In this document: one piece after another, positions 32,092 to 40,027 of the stretch | How positions within the stretch are numbered: the stretch's first letter is position 1 | How the letters are laid out: each line of letters begins with the position of its first letter | NCBI GenBank assembly: GCA_963842955.1 | Contig: CAWJIJ010000011.1 | Location: 434,001-498,000, forward strand | Source of the DNA: JARFQW01 sp963842955 | Lineage (GTDB): Bacteria > Pseudomonadota > Gammaproteobacteria > Steroidobacterales > XN24 | Length of the DNA stretch: 64,000 bases | Reading direction: 5' to 3' | Translations under genes and position numbers: made by a program | Notes under the pieces: generated by a model | What the model saw: only the letters and a program-made list of their open reading frames with translations | Told to the model about the DNA's origin: nothing | The model's database searches: none

Positions 32092-32176
32092 TGGTGGAGG
32101 GGGTAGGATTCGAACCTACGAAGGCTGAGCCAGCAGATTTACAGTCTGCCCCCGTTGACCGCTTGGGTACCCCTCC
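32092..32176 (-). tRNA. tRNA-Tyr (anticodon GTA)
   Basis: An 85-nt class II tRNA with a long variable arm, from GGAGGGGTACCC to CCCCTCCA plus encoded CCA. The anticodon arm GCAGA-CTGTAAA-TCTGC gives GTA. It begins about 11 nt after the predicted transcription start of the promoter at 32194-32222. Confidence 0.97.
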
Positions 32177-32193
32177 GCGAACGGAAGCCGGGT

Positions 32194-32222
32194 ATTATCT
32201 GCCCGCACCCTCGGACTGTCAA
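32194..32222 (-). promoter_or_regulatory. Sigma-70 promoter for tRNA-Tyr-Gly-Thr-tuf
   Basis: On the minus strand, -35 TTGACA (32222-32217) and -10 GATAAT (32199-32194) are 17 bp apart. This is one of the best consensus matches in the window, just upstream of tRNA-Tyr. The predicted start is near 32187. Confidence 0.75.
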
Positions 32223-32238
32223 CGCTTTGCAGACAGGC

Positions 32239-32285
32239 AAAAAAGACCGTCCCGGTTTCACTTCCAGCCTGGAATACGCCCGGGA
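32239..32285 (-). terminator. Terminator after tRNA-Thr(TGT)
   Basis: On the minus strand TCCCGG (32285-32280) pairs with CCGGGA (32255-32250), with an inner TTCCA/TGGAA stem, and a run of six T follows five bases later. It would end a separate tRNA-Thr(TGT) transcript just upstream of the tRNA-Tyr promoter. Confidence 0.55.
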
Positions 32286-32381
32286 TCGATCTCGTGAGGC
32301 GCGGAATTATGGCATCTGGCTCAGACACTTACAATCTGAGGGCCGTTCCCGGAGGCTTCAGACTGCCGGGAGAAGGGGACC

Positions 32382-32457
32382 TGGAGCCGGCGACAGGAGT
32401 CGAACCTGCGACCTGCTGATTACAAATCAGCCGCTCTACCAACTGAGCTACACCGGC
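32382..32457 (-). tRNA. tRNA-Thr (anticodon TGT)
   Basis: A complete cloverleaf from GCCGGTGTAGCTC to CGCCGGCT plus encoded CCA; the arm GCTGA-TTTGTAA-TCAGC gives TGT. It corresponds to thrU. Upstream on the minus strand a TAGAAT at 32473-32468 could be its -10 box, with no good -35. Confidence 0.97.
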
Positions 32458-32531
32458 CCGGGCCCGCATTCTAGAACCCGAAATCGGCCGGGTCCATGCA
32501 AGCCTGCCGTTTTCCGCGCCCGGGCGGCTTC

Positions 32532-33296
32532 TCAGGGAGCCGGCTTGCGGAACAGCAGCGTGAACCGGTCGGTTCGACCGGTCACTTTCTCATTGCCCAC
32601 TTCGAGACTCAGATCGTCGGCCGGACGGTAGTGCAAGTCCGAATAACCGATGAATTCGAATCCGGAGCGCAAGGTCTCGCCGATGGCAGCTACCGGGTCG
32701 ACCCGGCGCCTGTTGGCGGCTGCTCCGGGCTCCATATGGCGGCGTGTGTGGTCAACGACGCCATACAGGCCGCCCGGCCGAAGCGCCTCGAAAACCGCGT
32801 CGTTGAGGTTACCGCGACCGACGGCATCCAGATTGTGGAGATTGCGGAACGTCAGCACCAGATCAAGGTCGTCCTGCCAGAAGGACACCGGCCCCAGGGA
32901 GTAGACCCCTTCCTGATCAGTCGCCTCCAGTTCCGCGCCCACATCGAGAATCTCCGCGCCCTGGAGGGCCGGGGTTTCTTCGATCAGCCGCCCGGCCCGG
33001 CCCGTCCCGAGAGCCAGGTACAGCGTGCCGCGCTCGGCGAGAATCGGCGCCAGAAGGCGCGTATACCAGCCGCTGCCGGGAAAAAGCTCAAGAACCTTCA
33101 TATCGTCCCGGAAGCGGAAGAACTCAAGGGTCTCGAGGGGAAGCCGATTGTCGTCCCTGGCCCGGTCGGCGGCCGGCCGGGAAGGATCGGCCATTGCCGC
33201 GACAAGCTTGTCCTTCCAGGGTTCGGCGGCGTCTGCGGGCGGGGCAGCCAGCAGCAGGACGAGGACCGTGGCCAGGACCAGGGAGATGCGGCTCAT
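32532..33296 (-). CDS. Exported methyltransferase-like protein
   Basis: A 254-residue protein of the predicted class I methyltransferase family (COG4798-like). The motif I segment MKVLELFPGSGWYTRLLAPI fits a SAM-binding fold, and LTFRNLHNL and EALRPGGLYGVVDHTR resemble motifs IV-VI. The start at 33296 gives a clear Sec signal peptide (MSRISLVLATVLVLLLAAPP, then ADAAEP), which is odd because SAM is cytoplasmic. An ATG 16 codons upstream is possible. Substrate unknown. It is divergent from the gene at 33476. Confidence 0.75.
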   Translation of the reverse strand: MSRISLVLATVLVLLLAAPPADAAEPWKDKLVAAMADPSRPAADRARDDNRLPLETLEFFRFRDDMKVLELFPGSGWYTRLLAPILAERGTLYLALGTGRAGRLIEETPALQGAEILDVGAELEATDQEGVYSLGPVSFWQDDLDLVLTFRNLHNLDAVGRGNLNDAVFEALRPGGLYGVVDHTRRHMEPGAAANRRRVDPVAAIGETLRSGFEFIGYSDLHYRPADDLSLEVGNEKVTGRTDRFTLLFRKPAP

Positions 33297-33475
33297 TCGA
33301 GAGTCTCTGCAAAGGGAACCAACAAGCATGATGGCGTTTGCCATTACGCTCTGGCAAGGCCGCGCCCACGGGATTGAGACACCGCGGCCCGTGTACTAGG
33401 TTCGTAGGGAGGCGTCTGATATCACCAGGCGCCGGGACGCTGCATATGCGTCAGCAAACGGAACGGAGCACGATC

Positions 33476-33985
33476 ATGAGACACCCAACCCGGCTCGCCA
33501 CGCTGGTAACGATCCTGGCCACCCTATGCCCGGGGATGGTCACCGCCGACGATCACGAACTGGTCGAATTCAGGACCCTGGCACCGGACACCGCCGTGGC
33601 GATCGCCGAGGGCGCGCTCGCGGCGTGCCGCGACAAGGGCTTCCAGGTGGCCGTGGCCGTCGTAGACCGCATGGGAATCCCCCAGGCCATGATTCGGGAC
33701 CGTTACGCTGGCGCCCATACCCCTGATACGGCGACCCGCAAGGCCTGGACTGCGGTCAGTTTCCGGGAGGATACCCTCAGCCTGAGCGATAACACGGGCG
33801 GGAACTCGCCCCAGGGAGGCGCACGGCAAATCACGGGCGCCCTGATGCTCGGCGGCGGGGTGCCCGTGGAGGTGGCCGGGTCGATGGTCGGGGGCGTCGG
33901 CATCTCCGGCGCGCCGACCGGTGCAGACGACCATGCCTGCGCCGTGGCCGGCATCGAGACGGTCCTCATCGATCTGGAGTTCTGA
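33476..33985 (+). CDS. Exported GlcG/HbpS-like (DUF336) protein
   Basis: A 169-residue protein with a signal peptide of about 25 residues, then a GlcG/HbpS domain: AIAEGALAACRDKGFQVAVA, VDRMGIPQAMIRDRYAGAHT and the glycine-rich end VAGSMVGGVGISGAPTGADD. Relatives bind heme or heme breakdown products, but the exact ligand here is unknown. The ATG at 33476 is preceded by ACGGAG. It converges on the DsrE-like gene next to the sox cluster. Confidence 0.8.
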   Translation: MRHPTRLATLVTILATLCPGMVTADDHELVEFRTLAPDTAVAIAEGALAACRDKGFQVAVAVVDRMGIPQAMIRDRYAGAHTPDTATRKAWTAVSFREDTLSLSDNTGGNSPQGGARQITGALMLGGGVPVEVAGSMVGGVGISGAPTGADDHACAVAGIETVLIDLEF

Positions 33986-34016
33986 CCGGACCCGGGAAGC
34001 TGGCCTGCGGCCCTTT

Positions 34017-34481
34017 TCAGGGCCTGACGAGCGTATAGCCCTCGGCACCGCGGCTGACGATATGCGCTACGCCCGTCTGCACGCCGATCGCGTGCGGGGA
34101 CAGTTCAGGGCGTTTGCCGGTAGTGCGCTCAACGGTGTCTACCGTATTCATGCAGGCGACGAAGCGCACGCCGCTCACCGCCAGGCTGTCGATCCGCTCG
34201 GCACGCGCATTGCCGGCGAACAGCAGATCGATGCCGGGGCCGAAGGCGACGATCTCGATGTCGATCATGTCCGGACCGCCATAGTGCTTGATGAGGTTAT
34301 TGGCCACATCCAGGACAATGCTTTGTTTGGCCTCGTCCCGATCCGACAGCTGGAGCAGGACCCGGGCCTCCGCGAAAGGCTTGGGATCCTCCGCCGGAAA
34401 ATCCGCCGCAAGCCCGCTTGTCCCCGCCAGCCAGCCGACGACGAGCGCCATGATCGATACCGTCGCGCGCTGAACAGGCAT
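34017..34481 (-). CDS. Exported DsrE-family protein
   Basis: A 154-residue protein with a signal peptide (MPVQRATVSIMALVVGWLAG, then TSGLAADF) and a DsrE/F-like fold (VLLQLSDRDEAKQSIVLDVA, IEIVAFGPGIDLLFAGN, GVRFVACMNTVDTVERTTGK). DsrE-like proteins handle sulfane sulfur; a Cys near the middle (VACMNT) is a candidate carrier residue. It is 25 nt downstream of soxB and probably in the same operon. An AGGGGG ribosome-binding site precedes the start. Confidence 0.8.
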   Translation of the reverse strand: MPVQRATVSIMALVVGWLAGTSGLAADFPAEDPKPFAEARVLLQLSDRDEAKQSIVLDVANNLIKHYGGPDMIDIEIVAFGPGIDLLFAGNARAERIDSLAVSGVRFVACMNTVDTVERTTGKRPELSPHAIGVQTGVAHIVSRGAEGYTLVRP

Positions 34482-34506
34482 GCCATCCCCCTGGTTGGTA
34501 AGTCGG

Positions 34507-36261
34507 CTAAGTCGAGTAGTCAGCAAGCCCCGGATTGATGCCGACGTTCTTCAGCACCGGCGTATTGAGCTGGTCCACACGCACCGTTTTCTGATCTCGA
34601 AGGTACTCTGCGACGACCTCCCAGATCGGCGCGCCGTCGGACTGGGACCCGACGGTGGCCCAACCAGCCACCCGATAGGTCTTGCCGGGCGACACCTGGG
34701 CTCCGTCCGCCAGGCGCATGTCCTGGATCCGCTTGCCCATCGCCGCGGTCGGATCGATCGTATAGTCCAGACCGCCGACACGCACCATGTCGCCACCCTG
34801 CTGGTAGAACGGGTCGGGATTGAACAGGTTGTCAGCCACATCCTCGAGGATCAGCTGGAGCTCTTCACCGGTCATGTCCCGGGCGTAGGTTTCCGGGTAG
34901 GTGATACAGGTCTGGTCAAGCACGTGCTCCATGGTGACCGGCTGCCCGGCCAGCACGCTGGTTCCCCAGCGGAAACCGGGCGACAGCGCGATCTGGGCGT
35001 CATTGACCGCCATGAGAGCGTCGCAGATCACCTGGTCGAAGGTGCCATTGAAGTTGCCGCGCCGGAAGAGGGTGGTCTCGGTGACGGCCAGCTTCTCGCT
35101 CAGCTTGGCCGCATGGGGCTGGCGAAGCTCGGCAATGTAGTTCGACATGCCCTCGTCCGCCGGCAGCAGGTTGGCAAAGACCGGCAGCAGCGAGTAACGG
35201 AAGTCGCGTACCTTACCTTCGGCGAGGTCCAGGTCCAGCACGCCCAGGAACTTTCCGTTCGAGCCGGCATTCGTCACGATGGTGCGTCCGCCCGGGTTGT
35301 CCACGAGGCTCGGCAGGGGCATTCCGTCGTGGGTGTGGCCGCCGAGGATGACATCCAGCCCGCTGACCAGCGAGGCCAGCTTCAGGTCCACGTCCATGCC
35401 ATTGTGGGACAGCAGGATGACGGCATCCGGCTTCTCCTTCGCCCGGATATCGTCCACGAGCGCCTGGATGTCGCGCTCGCGGATTCCGAAGGTCCAGTCC
35501 GGAATGAACCGGGACGGATTGGCGATAGGCGTGTAGGGAAAGGCCTGCCCGATCACGGCAATGCGCTTGTCACCGAGTTCCCGTATCGCGTATGGCCGGA
35601 AGGCATGCCCGGAGTCCTCGTCAAAAGCCGCCGCCCCCTCGAACAGCGCCTCTTCTGAAACCCGGACATTCTGCGCCAGGAACCCGCCGTCGAAGGCAGC
35701 GATGTTCTCAAGCACCTCCTCGTCCTTGTACGTAAATTCCCAGTGGCCGGTCATGAGATCCACACCGAGGCGATTGCAGGCTCCCACCATGTCCTTGCCC
35801 CGCGTCCAGTACGCGGTGCCGGATCCTTGCCAGGTGTCACCCCCGTCGAGCAGCAGGGACCGGCCCTCCCCTGCGCCGGCACGCATCCGTTCGACCAGGG
35901 TCTTCAGATGCGCGAACCCGCCGACGGCGCCATACCGGTGCGCGGCGTCCGCGAAGTCGAGATATGTCAGAGCGTGGGCCCTGGCCGTTCCGGCAGGAAC
36001 ACCCGCCTGCCTGAGCAGGGCCTCGCCGACCACATGGGGGCGCTGGCCTTTCATGGGGCCCACACCCAGGTTGACGTTGGGCTCGCGGAAATAGATGGGC
36101 TGAAGCTGGGCATGACAATCGGTGAAATGCAGCAGGCGCGCATTACCGAAGGCCGCCACGTCGTAGAGATCCTGCTCGTCACCGGTGGCCGCCAAAGAAC
36201 GGCCCGCGGGAAGGGTGGCGGCCGCGATACCCAGCAACCGCAAAAACTCTCGTCTGTCCAT
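34507..36261 (-). CDS. soxB: Thiosulfohydrolase SoxB
   Basis: A 584-residue periplasmic di-manganese enzyme that releases sulfate from SoxY-bound sulfonate. The start at 36261 gives the twin-arginine signal MDRREFLRLLGIAAATLPAG. Metal-binding motifs are HFTDCHAQL (residues 45-53), LDGGDTWQGSG, TGHWEFTY, LLSHNGMD and LGGHTHDGMP, followed by the 5'-nucleotidase-type C-terminal domain. The position after TGHWEFTY is Lys, where I recall Gly as usual. The gene follows soxK and has an AGAAGG ribosome-binding site. Confidence 0.97.
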   Translation of the reverse strand: MDRREFLRLLGIAAATLPAGRSLAATGDEQDLYDVAAFGNARLLHFTDCHAQLQPIYFREPNVNLGVGPMKGQRPHVVGEALLRQAGVPAGTARAHALTYLDFADAAHRYGAVGGFAHLKTLVERMRAGAGEGRSLLLDGGDTWQGSGTAYWTRGKDMVGACNRLGVDLMTGHWEFTYKDEEVLENIAAFDGGFLAQNVRVSEEALFEGAAAFDEDSGHAFRPYAIRELGDKRIAVIGQAFPYTPIANPSRFIPDWTFGIRERDIQALVDDIRAKEKPDAVILLSHNGMDVDLKLASLVSGLDVILGGHTHDGMPLPSLVDNPGGRTIVTNAGSNGKFLGVLDLDLAEGKVRDFRYSLLPVFANLLPADEGMSNYIAELRQPHAAKLSEKLAVTETTLFRRGNFNGTFDQVICDALMAVNDAQIALSPGFRWGTSVLAGQPVTMEHVLDQTCITYPETYARDMTGEELQLILEDVADNLFNPDPFYQQGGDMVRVGGLDYTIDPTAAMGKRIQDMRLADGAQVSPGKTYRVAGWATVGSQSDGAPIWEVVAEYLRDQKTVRVDQLNTPVLKNVGINPGLADYST

Positions 36262-36399
36262 GCCGTACCGCCTTCTGGAGATCATTGGTACCCGCTCCCC
36301 GCCGGATGGCGAGGAACGGATTTACCGGCTCACCCGGTCCGCCTCAAATGCGCGGCGTCAAGCGAGCGGCCCTGAGAGTGAGGCCCGATGAGAGGATGG

Positions 36400-36717
36400 T
36401 TAGCGGACGACCGCGCCTTTCCAGGCCTCGTTCTCGTGCTTCGCCTGCGCCACGGCCGCGTCTCCCTGGAATTTCGCCTTCGCGGCGAGGTCCACCGCCT
36501 TGTCAAAATCCCCGGCCGCCGCTGCCGCCTTGGCCTCCTCGATCAGCGGAGCCGTCGTATTCCATTCATACTTCGCCTCGGCGGCCGACTTGCGAGCGGC
36601 CTCCGCAGCGGCAATGGCAGCGTCCGCGTCAGCCGCCCCCGCGCCGGCGAATACCGTGCCGGCCGCCAGCAGCAGGACGACAGCACTCACCGACGCCTGT
36701 TTTCTGATGTTCATCAT
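36400..36717 (-). CDS. soxK: SoxXA-binding protein SoxK
   Basis: A 105-residue exported protein with a signal peptide (first ~28 residues) and an Ala/Lys-rich helical body with AEAARKSAAEAKYEWNTTAP and the repeat-like EEAKAAAAAGDFDKAVDLAA. It matches the small SoxXA-binding subunit found beside soxA in many sulfur oxidisers, which improves SoxXA activity. AGGAG precedes the start. It lies between soxA and soxB. Confidence 0.88.
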   Translation of the reverse strand: MMNIRKQASVSAVVLLLAAGTVFAGAGAADADAAIAAAEAARKSAAEAKYEWNTTAPLIEEAKAAAAAGDFDKAVDLAAKAKFQGDAAVAQAKHENEAWKGAVVR

Positions 36718-36744
36718 CGAACTCCTATCGGTGTGTCCTGCGGG

Positions 36745-37575
36745 CTACTTGCGTGCCCCGGGGCCATTGACCTCAAGACCGTTGGACATATAGGTCATGA
36801 AGTACTCGAGGTTGCGATAATCCTCACTCTGCGCCGGGAGCGGCTTGGCACGAACCTGCTTGTTGCAGCCGTCAAAGCGCCGGTGCAGGGTGCCCATGGC
36901 GCCCCACTTGGACCGGTATACGGGAAAGTGCGTCGGGTGGCCCAGCGCCGGACTCAGCTTGTCGGCCCGCACCTGCATGCCTGCGTTCGTCACGTGGCAA
37001 TCGGCGCAGGAAAAATTCAGCTGACCGCGCTTGGAATAGTAGAACTGCTTGCCGGCCTCATATGCAGCCATGGCCCTGGGGTCGTCGGGAATCTCGATCT
37101 CGAAGACCTTGCCCCGGGACGTATACGCCATATAGGCCGAAAGGGCGGCAATCTTGCCCTTCTTGTAGCCGAGCGGCTCCTCGCCATTCTTCACGCGGCA
37201 CTCATTAATGGCCAGCTCCAGCGTAACCACCTCGCCGCGGACCGTATCGAAGTAGGGATACGTCTGGCGAATTCCTATGCCGCCGCCGGGAAAGCAATCC
37301 GCGTACGTCTTGCCGTTGGCGAACGGCGTCTTGAACAATTCCTCGCCCTCACCCATTGCCAGCTCGTAGGGCGGAAACTCCTCGATTTGCAGCCACTGGT
37401 CGTATGACGCCTTGTCCAGCGCGTAGACGCCATTTACCCAGGCATCCGCACCCACATTCGGAAAGCGCGTCTCGAAATAGTTCACGAACGCCTGCCGGTC
37501 GTCCTCCGGCGCCGCGGACACCACGCCGGCCGTCATCACCACGAACGCCAGGCCGATACACAGTCGCTTCATCAT
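36745..37575 (-). CDS. soxA: L-cysteine S-thiosulfotransferase subunit SoxA (monoheme)
   Basis: A 276-residue periplasmic c-type cytochrome that, with SoxX, couples thiosulfate to SoxY. After a signal peptide the N-terminal domain has two lone cysteines (Cys94, Cys126) in place of a heme site. The C-terminal domain has CADCH (190-194) and the active-site ligand Cys237 in RFDGCNKQVRAKPL. It is therefore the single-heme type. GGGGGAGGAGG precedes two adjacent ATG codons, and either may be used. Confidence 0.96.
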   Translation of the reverse strand: MMKRLCIGLAFVVMTAGVVSAAPEDDRQAFVNYFETRFPNVGADAWVNGVYALDKASYDQWLQIEEFPPYELAMGEGEELFKTPFANGKTYADCFPGGGIGIRQTYPYFDTVRGEVVTLELAINECRVKNGEEPLGYKKGKIAALSAYMAYTSRGKVFEIEIPDDPRAMAAYEAGKQFYYSKRGQLNFSCADCHVTNAGMQVRADKLSPALGHPTHFPVYRSKWGAMGTLHRRFDGCNKQVRAKPLPAQSEDYRNLEYFMTYMSNGLEVNGPGARK

Positions 37576-37601
37576 CGCCTCCTCCCCCGGAAAACTCCTG
37601 A

Positions 37602-37913
37602 TCAGCTGAGCGCCGTCTCCGTGCTCGCTTCCTCGCCCGTGTTGTCCACCCACTTGATGACCAGAGTGTCACCCGCGCTTGCCCCCTTGAAGGAGAACGC
37701 GAAATAGGGATTCTTGGAGACCGCCGGTCCCCAGTTCGCCCGCATGACGACCTTGCCATTGAGCTCGGCGGTCACCTCGGTGATGTAGTGGGCCGGAACC
37801 AGTTCGCCGCTCTTCTCATCCTTGCGGGTCCCCGTCTCCATCTCGTGCTGCATGAGGCACTTCACCTCTGCAACGCCGTCTTTTACCTTGGCTTTGACGC
37901 GTATCTTTGCCAT
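37602..37913 (-). CDS. soxZ: Sulfur carrier partner SoxZ
   Basis: A 103-residue protein without a signal peptide, as usual for SoxZ, which is exported with SoxY. It has the family segments VKCLMQHEMETGTRKDEKSG, PAHYITEVTAELNGKVV and NPYFAFSFKGASAGDTL. It lies directly between soxY and soxA. Confidence 0.97.
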   Translation of the reverse strand: MAKIRVKAKVKDGVAEVKCLMQHEMETGTRKDEKSGELVPAHYITEVTAELNGKVVMRANWGPAVSKNPYFAFSFKGASAGDTLVIKWVDNTGEEASTETALS

Positions 37914-37940
37914 GTCGTTTCTGTCCTCTGTCGGATCCGG

Positions 37941-38387
37941 TCAGCCGCCGCAGCCGCCGATCGTGACCTTTACGTTCTTGCTGGTGGAATAGAGCTGGCC
38001 GTTTGCCTTGACGACGGCCACCACATCCGAGGTCTTACCCATCTTGATACGCGTAGAAACCTCCGGCACCGAGTCGGCGGTGAGGTCAAATGACGCGGCC
38101 AGCGGGGATGGATTTTCCGACACGATAATGCCGATCGTTTCCGCTCCCTCGATACTGGTCGACACGGTGACCGGTACAACGGCCCCGTTCTCCGCGATGT
38201 CCGGAGCGGTCAGCGTGATGGCGTCACTTGGGGTCGTCGCGGTTGCGCCGAACAGTTCCTTCATCGCCGTGTCGGCGGAATCCGATTCGAAGGCCGTCTT
38301 CGGCCAGGCCAGCAAGGCCCTGGGCAGCGCAGCAAGAGCAGCACCGGCGAGGGCCGCTTTCAGAATGAGTCGTCGTTTCGTCAACAT
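37941..38387 (-). CDS. soxY: Sulfur carrier SoxY
   Basis: A 148-residue carrier that holds thiosulfate-derived intermediates on a C-terminal cysteine. It has a twin-arginine-type leader (MLTKRRLILKAALAGAALA), the DUF4426-like core, and ends in IGGCGG with the carrier Cys146. It forms the SoxYZ complex with the next gene. Confidence 0.97.
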   Translation of the reverse strand: MLTKRRLILKAALAGAALAALPRALLAWPKTAFESDSADTAMKELFGATATTPSDAITLTAPDIAENGAVVPVTVSTSIEGAETIGIIVSENPSPLAASFDLTADSVPEVSTRIKMGKTSDVVAVVKANGQLYSTSKNVKVTIGGCGG

Positions 38388-38413
38388 ATCGAATGCCTCC
38401 GGCAGGCATGTGC

Positions 38414-38779
38414 CTACAGCGTATAGATGTACTCGGTGACCAGGTCAATCTCCTCGTCGTTGAGGATGCCGTGCTTCCCGAAGGGCGGCATCGTCGTGCG
38501 CGGATTGCTCACGGTCGAATCCCAGATCTGCGCCCGCAGTGCGGCCTTGTCCGGGTAGCGCGCCTTCATCGCGACAAGCGGAGGACCGAGGTTTCCTGCC
38601 AGATCGCCGCCGGCAATCATGTGGCAGGCCAGGCAATTGCCCTTCTTCCGGTCAAAGGCGAGCTGCTGGCCCTTCGCGAGGGGGTCGTCGGCGCCAAGGG
38701 CCGTCCCAGCCGAGATCAGCCCGCCAGCCAGCGCCAGCATGACGGCCGCTATAACGGCCCCGGTCGTTCTGGACATCAT
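38414..38779 (-). CDS. soxX: Monoheme cytochrome SoxX
   Basis: A 121-residue periplasmic cytochrome c with a signal peptide cut after about residue 29, the heme site CLACH (49-53) and the distal methionine in TTMPPFGKHG. It pairs with SoxA. It lies 72 nt after soxD and 26 nt before soxY. Confidence 0.96.
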   Translation of the reverse strand: MMSRTTGAVIAAVMLALAGGLISAGTALGADDPLAKGQQLAFDRKKGNCLACHMIAGGDLAGNLGPPLVAMKARYPDKAALRAQIWDSTVSNPRTTMPPFGKHGILNDEEIDLVTEYIYTL

Positions 38780-38851
38780 CTCTCCTCCTCATCCTCGTTG
38801 TTCCGTCACGGGCTTCTTCCCCGGCCGGAAAAAAAACAGACCACAGGTGGA

Positions 38852-40027
38852 TTATGGCAGTTCCACGCCGGCGCTTCGAAGCATATGCGCTACGGCGGCT
38901 GCCACATCGCGGTCATCGAGCTGAGCCTGCCCGCCCTTCGCGGGCATGTAGCCGGCGTCCCCCTGGAATCCATTGAGTGCATGAGCCACAAGCGTAGGCC
39001 AGCCCTGCTCGGCGCGCCGCCCCCACTCCGCGCCATCGTCTGCCCTGGGGGCACCGGCCAGCCCCGCGGCATGACAGGCCTGGCACGCCTGGGCATAAAC
39101 TCTTGCCCCCGCCTCGGGATCCACATCCGACATCGCGATGACCACGCCCTCCCCGGCCGCGGGAGCGCTGGCGGACTCATCCATTTCCTTGAAATGCTCG
39201 GTTGGCGTGACGCCCAGCGAACTCGAGTCCCAGGTAATCCTGATATCCGCAGGATCCTTGCAGTTCTCCATGCAAAGCGGATTCTCGACGTCCGGGCGGG
39301 GATCCGGCCCGAAGAAGCCTCCGGCATTGGGCATCTCTATGGTCGCAAGGTTATCCCGGGTCAGGACAAACTCGTCGTCCACGATGTCATTGAGGTAAAG
39401 GATGTACGCGGCGATCGCGTATACCTCGTCGTCCGCAAGCGACTGGGGCGCGTAGAACGGCATGGCCCGGTGTATATAATCCCAGAGCGTGCTCGCATAG
39501 GGCCAGTAGCTTCCGACTGTCTTCTCCGGCCGGTCGTGCGTGAGGCTGTCCTGCCCACCGGCCAAAACCGGCCATCGGCCCTGGCCTTCCCCAAAGGACC
39601 CATGGCACTCGGCACACTTCGCCTCGTAGAGCATCTCCCCGTCTTCGACCGACCCGCTACCCGGCGGCAGGCCTTGCCCGTCCGGGCGCACATCGATGTC
39701 CCAGCCGGCGATCTCGTCCTCGGTCGGTGTTGCTCCGTAGCCAAAGAACCCGGCTCGATCCGGGTCCGGCTCCGGGCGGAATGCGTGACTGATCTCGACC
39801 ACCTCCAGGTCTGGCCCGAAGTGGCCCGTGGCCAGGCTTGCCAGGCCCGGTTCGGCGGATTCCGCGGCCGGCGGGGCGGTTTCAGAGGGTGCAGCATCAG
39901 CAGGGGCAGCCGCTTGCCCCGGGTCTGGCGGGCTGCAGCCCGCGCAGGCGAACCCCAGAGCGGCCAGTGCGGCGAGACGCCCGATGACGCCACCCGGCCG
40001 GTGGCCGGACTTACTCGATCTGGACAT
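38852..40027 (-). CDS. soxD: Sulfane dehydrogenase cytochrome SoxD (diheme)
   Basis: A 391-residue diheme cytochrome c subunit of SoxCD, which oxidises the sulfane sulfur on SoxY. Heme sites are CAECH (138-142) and CQACH in the C-terminal domain. The N-terminus has a hydrophobic stretch and a possible lipobox ending in Cys31, followed by a Pro/Ala linker, so membrane anchoring by lipid is possible. An extra cysteine pair, CMENC, lies between the domains. The gene overlaps the soxC end by 17 nt. Confidence 0.95.
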   Translation of the reverse strand: MSRSSKSGHRPGGVIGRLAALAALGFACAGCSPPDPGQAAAPADAAPSETAPPAAESAEPGLASLATGHFGPDLEVVEISHAFRPEPDPDRAGFFGYGATPTEDEIAGWDIDVRPDGQGLPPGSGSVEDGEMLYEAKCAECHGSFGEGQGRWPVLAGGQDSLTHDRPEKTVGSYWPYASTLWDYIHRAMPFYAPQSLADDEVYAIAAYILYLNDIVDDEFVLTRDNLATIEMPNAGGFFGPDPRPDVENPLCMENCKDPADIRITWDSSSLGVTPTEHFKEMDESASAPAAGEGVVIAMSDVDPEAGARVYAQACQACHAAGLAGAPRADDGAEWGRRAEQGWPTLVAHALNGFQGDAGYMPAKGGQAQLDDRDVAAAVAHMLRSAGVELP

